From contig NC_059374.1 in assembly GCF_019703515.2 (NCBI RefSeq), positions 19,761,095 to 19,825,094 of the forward strand: a DNA stretch of 64,000 bases. Direction: 5' to 3'. The DNA is from Myxocyprinus asiaticus (taxonomy: Eukaryota > Chordata > Actinopteri > Cypriniformes > Catostomidae). How positions within the stretch are numbered: the stretch's first letter is position 1; each line of letters opens with the position of its first letter. A program made the position numbers and the translations under genes. The notes below the pieces were generated by a model, which saw only the letters and a program-made list of their open reading frames with translations, was not told where the DNA came from and did not search any database. Of this stretch, positions 23,068-35,000 are shown piece by piece.

Positions 23068-26000
23068 GTAGGAATTTTAGTTGTGTACACTTTCACAGCT
23101 GTACAGAGGCATACTTTCATTGTCTGACATCATTGTCCTGCTGTCTTTTTCTTTAGGGAAAATCCAAGGCATCCATAGGTAAGGGTGAGCACTGTAAAAA
23201 TGGTAGTAATCTTTTGAAGTTCATTCTGTTTTTAATTAGCAATGTCTTATTGCCTCACAGGGGATAAAAAAAGAGTTAACACTGGTGCAAACTGGAAAAA
23301 ATGCCTGGTGAGTGGTATATTCAGTCTGTTGCATAGCTAGCTTACATGAAACTGTTTCAAATGCAAATAGACAGGTTGTGACACATTTTCGTGTCTTTTA
23401 TAGAAGAAACGGCAAACAAAGAGTCTGGAGGAGCTTGCAATTATAGTTGAAGTGCTGGAAGAGGATCTTAAGACCTGTCAATCTTTCAGATCTTCAAATA
23501 AAAGTCTTTCAGCTTCATACTTTTCAGAATATAGAGAAAAGTTCTGGGGTGAAGATGCAACCCAACAGAGTTGCATGACCATATATGGTCAGGAGAATGA
23601 GTTCCCTCTGTCTCCAGGCTATTTGGTACCATCAGAGAACTCCCCTGTCCATTCTGTTTGCAGATCCTACCCCTCCCCAGCTTATCATCAGGGTACTGAT
23701 GTCTTCTTGGGGAATCAGGACGAATATAGCAGTTTTGAGTCAGATGACTACAGGTATGAAGATCAGTATGGAATGACTTACTCTCCTGCCAAATCATCTG
23801 AATACCATGTGCCCTCTCCACAAGAATCATTCCATTTCAGTCCCAACTCAGAAGCCTGGGAGGTGTCCCCAAATAAGATGAACCATCAACCATGGCGCAG
23901 TTCTCAGCAAGACGAGTGGAGCAGTATGGCCTTCTTCTGCGCACAAATGCAAAGAGAAGAAAATCTGCTTAAGGAAATACCTGATCAAGAGCTTCTTGCC
24001 ATAGACAACAATGGAAGAATGTGAGTTGTCACACATTGTTTTACTTTTCCAGAACTCGTTCAAGGGTTCAAGCCATTGCAGATGGTTTCTTCATGCAGAT
24101 AATGACGGGTAATCCTTCAAAAGATGGCCCTAATATATAAAAATGAACAAAATGCACACCGTTTCCGTAACACAATCTTGAAAGTACAAAGAATTGCAAG
24201 GGTGCGCATTTGCATTGCCATCTTTATTATTTGAAACTTTTTATGAAATACAGAAATAACGAAATAGGGCCTGTCATCACAGTTGTCACACTGAATAAGC
24301 AGCTGCATTATTTTTTCACTCTCAACTTTATGACAACCCACATTATTAAGTCCTCAACCACAGAACCAAAGAAAAGAGATTAATGTGTCATAATGCAACC
24401 CAGTTGAAATTTGAGGCATTTCAGCACCAACAAAGATTGATGACACAGTGGATCTACCATTTAGGCTGTGGCAAGTTCTCTCACCAGTAGAAATGACTGA
24501 AACAATGGTTATTGATATGCCTATACACACAAACCTGACAACATCCTGAAAGACTACACCAGTTCAGATGACAGTGTTGTCACACACATTAAAATATGAA
24601 GAGTTTACCTTTCTGTGCAATGCACCAACAGCACTCCACCCATTGAACATGGTTGTTTACAATAAGTGATACCACTGCATTGAAAAAAGATCATGCCATG
24701 GACAATCAGTATATTTACATGCACTTTAAAAGTTCAATTTCAGTCAGACTAAATCAATAATTCACCTTTTTAAAATGTCATGTATACGCTTTAGTCCGAC
24801 TGAAATCATACCATGACTTACAGACCAAGATAATGCCATAATGTAGCTTGGCTTCGTCCAGCATGTATACATGTTAATCAGATCACAATTGGCCTTGGCA
24901 TTGTGCAAATGCTCCGAAAGAGAGTAGTGAAAAGCGACTCTGATGTCCTATAGACATCATATTGAAGGTATACCTTCAACTATTCTATTACGCATTGTGT
25001 CATGTATTCTTGGACAGACAGATGAAGGCTGTAGCTTGACTTCGCAAAAACCCTGTGTAGCTCGATTAAAATGGCACATGTAAACGTACACTCACTGAGT
25101 ACACCTGTAACTAGGAACACCTGTAACCCTTCTTATTCATGCTCATGCGATTATCTAATTAGCCAATAGAGTGTCAGCAGTGCAATGCACACAATCATGC
25201 AGCTACGGGTCAGGAGCTTCAGTTAATGTTCACATCAACCATCAAAATGGGGGAAAAAATTTGATCTCACTGATTTAGAACGTGGCATGATTGTTGGTGC
25301 CAGACAGGCTGGTTTGAGTATTTCTGTAACTGATGATCTCCTGAAATTTTCACACACAACAGTCTCTAGAGTTCACTCAGAACGGTGCCAAAAACAATAA
25401 ACATCCAGTGAGCGGCAGTTCTGCGGACAGAAATGCCTTGCTGATGAGAGAGGTCAACTGAGAATGGCCAGACTGGTTCGAGCTGACAGAAAGGCTACGG
25501 TAACTCAGATAACTGAACAATCGTAGGGAGCAGAATATCATCTCAGTCAGAATGCACAACATGTCGAACCTTGAGGCGGATGGGCTACAAGAGCAGAAGA
25601 CCACGTCGGGCACTTTATTAGGACCATAGTGTTCCTAATAAAGTGTTAAGTGAGGACTATGATTTGCAGGAACATATTTACCCTAAGCTTTCTCTCTTCA
25701 CAGCCTCCTACACAGAATGGTTGAGGATGGAAAGAGAGCTCTTGTATATGTTATTGCCAGAAGGATGGCAGCTTTGACAAAACTGGATATGACAGATTCA
25801 GAGGGAAAGGTGACGAACACACCCATGCATTCACACGTATATTCTCACTCAACAAACATATATAAATGTTGCATGTGCCGTTTTGTTTTCTAGACTCCCC
25901 TTCATCTTGCTGCACAGAGAAATCAACACTTCATGGTGGCTGACTTGCTGTCACTTGGTGCAGATGTCAATGAGAAGGACCGATATGGGAAAACATGTCT

Positions 26001-29000
26001 CCATCTCAGTGCAGAGAATGGATATATTAGAGTCTTGGAGGTAAAATTGTTATGTAGTGCTGTATTGTTAGCACACAGGAACTTCTTTGCTTCCTTAAAA
26101 TAACATAAAGGGATAGTTCTTCCAAAAATATATATAATTTCATCATTTACTTACTCTCATTTTGTTCCAAACTCATATGACCTTCTTTCTTCTGTGAAAC
26201 ACAAAAGTAGATGTAAGGCTGAATTGCTGACATTCACTTTTATTGGATGGAAAAAAGATGCAATGAAAGTGAATGGTGACTGAGGCTGACATTCTGCCTA
26301 ACACCTCCTTCTGTGTTCCATAGAGGAAAGAAAGTCATAGGGGTTGGGAATGACACGAGGGTGACAAAATTATGACAGAATGTTTTATAAATTTTTTGGG
26401 GTGTGATTCAGGGCCTCAGTTTGACTCATAAATCTCTTTTGACAGGTTCTAAAAGGTTTCATGAGAAATGGGATATTTATTAATTTGGAGGAAAGAGATG
26501 CTAACGGTATGTTAATTTTCTTGTCTTTAAGCTAATAATGTAAATGCACTGTGCATTGAGGTTGCGGTGGTATACCGGTTTCATGGTATATCACGGTATG
26601 AAAATTGACGGAGAATCTCACCTGCGCGTGCGCATCTCCTTTCCTCCTCGACTGCCTGTCAGACTCGTCAACTTGCCCCACACACACACATGCAGCAGAG
26701 AAAATGTCAGAGAGAAGCGAGGGGGTCTGACATAAGTGAGTGTGTGTGTGAGTTAAAGCAGTGTTTCTCAACTGGTGGGCCGCAGGTCTGTTCGCGGACA
26801 GCAGGGAAAGAACAATGCCATGGTTCTCCCATTGAAGATATTTCGGTGGCCGTCCAAGTGATAGCCTATTTAGGACTGCCGAGGCAGATTTAATGATAAT
26901 CTCGCAATCAGCTAAAGGCTTCTCATCTGCACTTTCGCACAAGCGTAACGGAACCAGCACGGGATCATGATCTGCTCTTCTCTCGTGCGTGCGTGCAACA
27001 ACCAGGCTTCCCTCGATATTGCGGAGCACAGACCTCAAAACTGATGTGACCAATTTCTTTTGTTATTAACATTTTTTATTGATTCCAAGACAGACAAAAA
27101 TAAATGTAACCACAAAATTATACATTAGGAATCAACTTAAAACCCTTTATAACCCCCCCACCCCCCACCCCCCGCCAGCACAATATAAAATAACTAAATA
27201 CCCACATATAAACAGACACACAAATAGTACATTAAAAAAAGACAAAGTTCAACATATAGGGGAAAAAATAATAATAATAATAAAAAAATAAAATAAAACA
27301 ATTGTCTCCCTCCACTGCCCCATACTAGGACCTCTCCAAATGAGACAAATAACTGCCCCATTTTCTGCCATAACTCGACAGGTTCCCCAGCCGTCTGGAA
27401 GTCATCTCCTCGAAAGATGCCACTTTACCCAACTCGGTGCACCACTCACGAAATGAGGGTGCATCAGTTGACTTCCAACCCCTAACGATTAGCTGTCTGC
27501 CAATCATCACGCTGGTAAGGACCCAGCTTTTCATACATTTATCTGCTATATTCAGGACCCCTCCATCACCCAAAATACAAAGTCTGGGGCAAAATGAAAA
27601 CTGAGTGTCCAGTACGTCACACACAAAATGCTGGATCCTCAACCAAAATTCCTGAATCTTAATACAACCCCAAAAAACATGGGTTATGTCCCCGTCTTCT
27701 GACTGGCATCGCCAGCAGGTGGGTGAGTCTTTAAGACCAAGCCTGTACAATCTAGAGGGGGTCCAGTAGAACCGATGCAAAATCTTAAATTGCATCAGAC
27801 GGATCCTTGCATCTCTAGATGCAGACCTGATGCTTTTTAGGATCCTAGCCCACTCTCCCTCCTCCAATAACAAGTTTAAATCTTCCTCCCATAATCTTTT
27901 GAGAGAATTTAGAGCTCCGTCCCCCAGACTCTGAATTAACAGGGAGTAATACACTGATGCCTCATGACCCTTCCCAAAAGCAGCAATCACCACTTCCAGA
28001 GTATCTGCCGGTCTGGGGGGGTGTATGCTACTCCCAAAAACAGAGCAGAGTAGGTGGCGCAGCTGTAAATACTTATAAAATTGAGATCTGGGAATCCCAA
28101 AATGTTGAATCAAATATTCAAAAGATCTCAATACTCCACTCTCATATAGGTCACCAAGTGTATTAACCTCCCTCACAACCCAATCTGACCAACAGAAAGG
28201 GGACTTATTAATACATATTTTAGGGTTCAGCCATATGCTCGAGGCTACATTTAAATAAATATCAGAATTAAAAACTCTGGACACTTTTGTCCATATCGAG
28301 TGCAAATGCAAAATAACGGGATGCGACTTAACCTCTCTGGCTAGTTTAATCGAAAGGCTTTGCAGTGGCGAGATAGGGGCAAGAACTTCCTTTTCAATAC
28401 AAAACCAGGGAGGAACTCTCTCAGGTGGAAGTGACCAATGTGCCAAATGTCTAAGACTGAATGCATAATAATAAAACAAAATCTTGGGTAGGCCTATCCC
28501 ACCTTTGTCAATCGGCCTATGTAACTTATTGAAATTTAACCTGGGATGTTTACCATTCCAAATAAAGGACTTCGCTATGCTATCAAATTGCTTGAAATAA
28601 GAGAGGGGGACATCTACAGGGAGAGACTGCAATAAGTAATTGAATTTTGGAATACAATTCATTTTAATAACATTAACCTTCCCAATCATTGATAAGTGTA
28701 ATGAAGCCCACCTGTCCACATCATTCGAAAACCTTTTTATTAAGGGATCAAAATTCACTCTGACTAAATCTGACAAATTTGCTAAAATCCCCAAATACTT
28801 AATGCCCTGTTTGGGTCATTGGAAGGCACCCGGCTGGAAGGCCGTTACTGGACAGTACGCTGTCAAAGCCAAAGCTTCGGATTTAGACCAATTGACTTTG
28901 TATCCTGAGAATTTGGAAAAGGAGTTAATAATTCTGTGGAGGCAAGGCATAGATCTAGTAGGGTCGGAGACGAATAATAAAATATCTGCATAAAGCAGAA

Positions 29001-32000
29001 GCTTATGCCCCACACCTCCTGCCGTCACCCCTGGAAAATCATCCTCCTTCCTTATCGCGGCTGCTAATGGTTCCAGGGAAAGACAGAACAATAATGGGGA
29101 AAGAGGGCAACCCTGCCGGGTGCCCCTATCCAGAGTAAAATAATCTGAAATTAACCCATTCGTTTGTACCGCTGCTACAAGGTGTCTATAAAGTAATTTA
29201 ATCCAACCAATAAATGTACTCCCGAACCCATACCTTTCCAAAATCTTAAAAAGATAATCCCATTCTACCATATCAAACGTCTTTTCGGCGTCAAGAGAGA
29301 TGGTAGCGACCGGAGACTGATCATTCGCTACTGACCACATGATATTGATGAGACGCCTAATATTATCAGAAGAGCTACGGCCTCGAATAAACCCCACCTG
29401 ATCTATATGTATAAGTGATGTCATAACTTTACTTAATTGATTAGCCAGAATTTTGGACAAAATTTTTACATCTAACTGGATCAGGGAAATTGGGCGGTAA
29501 CTTTTACACTTGCTTGGATCTTTGTCCTTTTTTAGAATCAGACTAATCTGGGCTTGCGTCATGGTTGGAGGAAGCTTTCCATTCTTTAATGATTCTGTAT
29601 AAACTTTTAACAATAGTGGAGCCAGTTCTGTAGCATAGGATCTAAAAAACTCGGAAAAAGCCGTCAGGCCCCGGAGCCTTGCCTGTAGGCAAGGCCTTAA
29701 TTACCTCATCAAGCTCCTCCAAGATTATCTCAGAATCGAGAGGGTTTTTTTGCACAGTCGTCAGTTTAGGGAGATCTAATGGTTCCACAAAGTTCCTAAT
29801 ATCTTCATCAGTGGATGAAGACCTGGAACTATAGAGATCAAAATAGAATTCTTTAAAAGCATTATTAATATCAATGGCCAAGGTAAATATTTCTCCACCA
29901 GCAGATTTCACTGAGGGAATGGTAGAGAAAGACTCTCTCTGCTTTATATATCTAGCCAAAAGTTTTCCTGCTTTGTCACCCGACTCAAAGTATGACTGTC
30001 TTGCCCTGAATAACCAAAACTCCACTTTCCGTGACAAAATAGTATTATATCTATATTTCAATCGGGTCAATTCTCTGAGGCCATCAGATGACATACGGCG
30101 CTTCAGCTCAGCCTCGGCACTTTTAATATTTCCTTCCAACTCCACGAGTTCTCGTGCTTTGGATTTTTTAATGAATGAGGCATACTGTATGATCCGACCC
30201 CTAAGAACCCCCGTAAGTGCCTCCCAAGCCACACCCACAGAGGATACCAAGGACCAGTTGGTCTCCATATAAACACTGATTTCAGTCTTTAACATTTGTT
30301 GGAAATCAGGATTTTGCAAAAGGGACACATTAAGGCGCCAACTACATGATTTCTTTTTCTCTGTATATGGCAACACCTCTAAACTAACCAGAGCATGATC
30401 TGAGACTAAGATATTTCCAATTGAGCAATCAACGACAGATGAAATGAGGGACTTGGACACCAAAAAAAAAATCTATTCTAGAATAAATCTTATGGACTGA
30501 TGAAAAAAATGTATAGTCCCTACCGGATGGGTTCAAAAGTTTCCAAATATCTGTAAGACCAAGATTTTTACACATCCTGTGAAGCGTCAATGTTGCTCTA
30601 GGGGGTTTACACACTTTTGCTTCACTATGATCAAGGACTGAGTCCATCAAAAGATTAAAGTCTCCTCCCAATATTATATCATGAGGGGTGCCAGCGGCTT
30701 GCAACATCCCTTCAAGATCTGTAAAAAAGCCCTGATCATCAGCGTTAGGTGCGTAAATATTAGCCAAAATCAACCTTTGCCCTTGAATTTTAGCTAAAAC
30801 AACAATGGCTCTCCCTAATTTACCTTTAATCTGTTTGAGACATTTGAATTGTAGATGTTTATTAATCAGTATAATGACTCCTTTGCTCTTCCTTGAGCCA
30901 GCACTAAAAAAAACATGTCCACCCCATATCTTCCCAAATTTTTCAGCTTCCTGCGGGGAGAGATGTGTTTCTTGAAGAAACACTGTATCATATTTCTTAC
31001 ATTTAAGAAAAGTAATAACCTTCCTTCTTTTTATGGGGTGCCCCAACCCATTCACATTCCACGTGGAGAGAGACAATCCACTCATATTAACATTTGACAT
31101 TTTGACATATTAGAAAAAATGTATTGTGTGTCAAAAACAAAGTTATACAGACCACATTCCCCATTAGTGAAACAATTAAACCTCGAACTTCCCCCCAAAC
31201 AAAACAAACAGAAAAAAGAAAAACATGCGCATTAACTCCGCGCACGACAGCGCCAACCGGCGACAAACTCAAAAGGTCCATGAACGCCCACGAGCCCCCA
31301 TGACAACTTTGCCATCGGATTGCTCAATTTTGCCTCAAAAATTTGTGAGGCAAAATTACATAACAGAAAATACTTTGTAAAATAAACCCCAGCCAATAGG
31401 AAGAATGAACACAAAGAACGTGTAGATTCATTCACAGAACTGTCTCAAGGATGTGATCTCCCACAAAATAAATTCCAGCTGATATAAAACCGTTCAGATT
31501 CCCCAGACAGTCAAACGAATGTTCAGTGAGCCAGCTGTTATGAGTTCAGCGGATGACGTAATCATTCCAATGTCCCATAAAAATACTCAACAAAACAAAC
31601 TCCAGCCAGCAAGAGGAATAAGTTTGAAGAACGAACAGATTAATCCACAGCTGTTCCAAAGGAGTATTATTCAATAGAACAAGCTCCAGCCGCTAGGCGG
31701 AACCAATACAAAAAGAAACAAAACCGGCATCCCGGTTCCCCGGATGATCGAGTCAATTCACTCGGAGGCCGCATAAACGTATATTCCATGACTTACACAA
31801 TCTGTCAACTTTATAAAAGACATCCTTTGTGTGAGCATGGAGATATTTTGCGGTCATCCGTAGTGTCTATTCTCAATCTGTCTGGGAACTTCAATGCGAA
31901 AGTAATCTTTCATCAATGCAAAAGTTTCTTTGAAGGAAGGTTTTATTCACAAAACAGGCTCCAGCCGCTCAGCGGAGCCAACACAGTTTACTCAGTCAAT

Positions 32001-35000
32001 GATTCTATAAAAGACATTGCCAGATTTGGACATGTAAATACTTTGCGACCGACCTTCGTTTCTATTCTCAGTTTGGCCGGAAACATTAGAGCAAACGAGA
32101 TCTCTTTCTGACGTAAGAGTTTCTTGCATTCCTTGAACCGATCGCGTTTCTCTCTTGTCGAGTTCGCAAAGTCCGGGAACAAGAAAATATTATGGTTCTT
32201 CCAAGAAAGCTTCCCTTTGCTCCTCGCCTGGTGCAACACAAGATCTTTATCGGATGATCTCAGAAATCTGGCCAGAATCGATCGGGGCCTGTCTCTCTCA
32301 GCAGATCTGTGAGCAGGGACTCTGTGAGCTCGCTCGATTTCCAGCTTGTGGCCTGTTATGTCGAGCAGACTTGGGAAAAGCTTGTCTAGAAATTTCACCA
32401 TACCTCTGCCCTCCTCATGCTCAGGAATTCCAACTATTCAAATGTTATTCCTGCGGCTTCTATTCTCAAGATCTTCAAGCTTTTCAAGAAGATGTTCCAA
32501 ATCAACTTTTGTCGCGGGCGGATTAGCGGTTAATTCCCTCTCCGAAGATTCCAGAAAATCGATTCGTCTCTCAACATCTGACACTCTTGTAACTATCTCA
32601 GAGAATTTTATTTCCATTGCCGTAATCGATCAACGTATTACAACGAGATCCTCCAAGTCAGCAAGAACCTTCGTCAACATCACCGACATGTTGGACAACT
32701 GATGCTGGATCTCCTCTCCCGCCGCGCCATCCAAAACGAGTCCCCGGTCTGTAGTCCTGTCGGGGCTTTCATCCTGAACACGTAAGTGTCTTTTAATGTC
32801 TCCAGAACCCGAGGATTTTGACTTCTTTGCCATGTTTTACCTCAAAGAGCAAATGTGTAACTGGGTGTATCAAATTTCACCAAATTATAACATGAAAATA
32901 ATCAACAATTTAGCAAAGTGCGCAGAGCTGGTCGCTCACACGTCTGCTTCTTGCATGGTGTCACGTGACCCTTGATGTGACCAATTTCAATTCTAGTGAG
33001 GCTTTTCTAGTTTAAAGTGTTACGGAGAAACTCAAGTCAAACCTCTCAAACAGTAGGCAGCCCTGACATGCCAAACAGCACTGAGGAGGAAAAGACCAAC
33101 ACTGTGCTATGCGGCAAAAAATAAAATATAATCCTTACACATCATCACCTTTACAAAATTGTTTCACGATTTTACATGAGTAAAAGTAACTGTTATATTT
33201 TGACAAAATGTTATAGTTTCATATGAAATAATCTAAAGGTAGAATCTATTAGACCTCATTTTATATCAACAGTGGCAGTTGTAGTTAAAGTTTCAAGATG
33301 TGTTGCAGCTAGTACTTATTTTGTTAATAAATAATATAATTTGTTATTATTACTACTATTATTTAAGACTAGCTACACTGACCTAACCATGGTAATGAGC
33401 AGCCTTTCCTCCTGTGTAATATGTATGTTCTGTTTGAATTATGTTTGAAATTAGGAAACAAATGGGATAATAATGGGCTCATATAAGTAAATATGCTCTT
33501 CAGTTTTTAAAAAGGGGGGAGAGAAAACTTCCTGTAGCTTTTGTTGTTGACGTCAACAACAAAAATAAATGTCACTTGATGCATGTCCTTGTACTTGAAA
33601 ACCATGAACAAAACTATGCAACATAAAGGAAATGCGACCCAGGATACATTAAATACAGGTTATGTTTTTACTATGGTGGGTCACGACTTGATTTCCAATG
33701 TAAAATCTGGTCCTGAAGCAAAACCAGTTGAGAACCACTGAGTTAAAGGTACAGACAGGAGCAGTCTGGTTGCGCTGTCGCGCACATACAGTATATGTTA
33801 ATTGTTAATAATCATAGGACATTACTTTAAAAGCTCACACAGCTGATGTTATTTTTCATTTAGTAGTTAATTTAACATGCTATGCTAAAATGTAAACTAA
33901 CATTCTTTAGTTATAAAACATGTTATTTTTTTATCATGTTTATAATTCGGTTTATTATTATAATTCTGTTAGCTTTCTTATTCTATTTATTTTCAAAAGG
34001 GAGATTTTTTTACACATACTTCAATTAAAAAAGATTGTTTCAAGTTTCAATTAAAGCATTTGTTCAACCAAAAAAAAAAAGCCCTTCTGTTTTCACGCCA
34101 TTAAGGCGCATTGTAACTATGTAATTAACCGATAATAATAGTGCAATACCATATACCGTGAAACCGTGAAACCATGATATTTTCGGAGATGGTTATCATA
34201 CCGTGAAAATCTCATACAGTTGCAACCCTACTGTGCATTATATAACCATCTATTGCTTTGTTCATTTCTACAGAAGTCAGTTTGATTGTTTTCATATTGT
34301 GGTCATAGATGAAACTGGCAAGGACAAAATGGCACTTTATGATTCATTTCCACTGTAAGGCTGTGGCTTCACATCTGCTGTAGACATTCTAGAAGAATCT
34401 CACATTATCAGTCATTAACTTGTCTTGTTTTAGACTGTAACCCTAATGGGAAAGAGGCTTCTCATTTTACTATTTTAAATCTAAATGTATATTATAAAAT
34501 ATTTCCCTCTCTTTAAAAAGTAAAAGGATGACTTGGGCTGTCAATCTTAAAAAAAACAACAACTTAAAAGTATCATTAAAGTGCTCCTTACAACTTGTGC
34601 GCTATAATCCAAGTCTTCTGGAGAAAATGTATAGCTTTGTGCGAGGAACAGATCGATATTTATGTTGTTATTCACTACAAATCTTCATATCCACCCTAAC
34701 TTTCCATGGTGCATTCATGATAGAAGTAGTGATGTCTGATTCGTGAACAAATATTTTTTTTTAAGACAGATCCAATTCACTTAACCAGTCATATCCCTTT
34801 CGCACATACGATCAAACCGGTGTGATTACACTATTCCGGGCTCAGAGGCATACGATCAAACTGGTGCGATCTGCATTCGTGTTGCTGTTCACCAGCAAAG
34901 AGGGACTGAAGCGGTTGTCATAATGAACCAGCTGCTCAAAGTCTTTTCAACATCACAGTATCTTTATTTTTTACATTACAAACATTCAAACAATCACTAA

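Larger units (their letters stand above)
24021..25703. other. Intron 5 of the IkB-like gene
   Basis: The intron begins with ordinary AT-rich sequence (24021-24705). Two non-autonomous DNA elements, described separately, then fill most of 24706-25655. Confidence 0.7.
27058..32972 (-). mobile_element. Full-length L1-type LINE on the minus strand, 16-bp TSD
   Basis: Target duplication TGATGTGACCAATTTC occurs at 27042-27057 and 32973-32988. Reading on the minus strand, a short 5' UTR precedes ORF1 (32833 to about 31988), an inter-ORF region, ORF2 (31100 to 27325), and a 3' UTR. The 3' end has AATAAA and an A-rich tail next to the duplication. At 5.9 kb the element is complete at both ends but has inactivating mutations in both ORFs. 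Confidence 0.93.
26759..33740. mobile_element. Inner hAT-like (Charlie-type ends) element with 8-bp TSD
   Basis: The left end CAGTGTTTCTCAACTGGTGG is mirrored by AACCAGTTGAGAACCACTG on the right. The flanks are AGTTAAAG at 26751-26758 and again at 33741-33748, a perfect 8-bp duplication. CAGTGGTTCTCAACTGG-type ends are known from hAT-Charlie elements. It lies inside the outer hAT-like element and is itself split by the L1. A short frame across the L1 target (LKTDVTNFNSSEAFLV once the L1 is removed) may be a decayed transposase tail; that is inference. Confidence 0.8.
26557..34230. mobile_element. Outer hAT-like element with 8-bp TSD, carrying nested insertions
   Basis: The left terminus TGAGGTTGCGGTGGTATACC and the right terminus (TAGGGTTGCAACTGTATGAG on the minus strand) are inverted repeats, followed by GGTATACCG/ATACCGTGAAACC subterminal motifs. 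The flanking 8-mer CTGTGCAT is identical at 26549-26556 and 34231-34238, as expected for hAT insertion. Without the nested elements only about 0.7 kb remains, with no transposase of its own. Confidence 0.8.
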
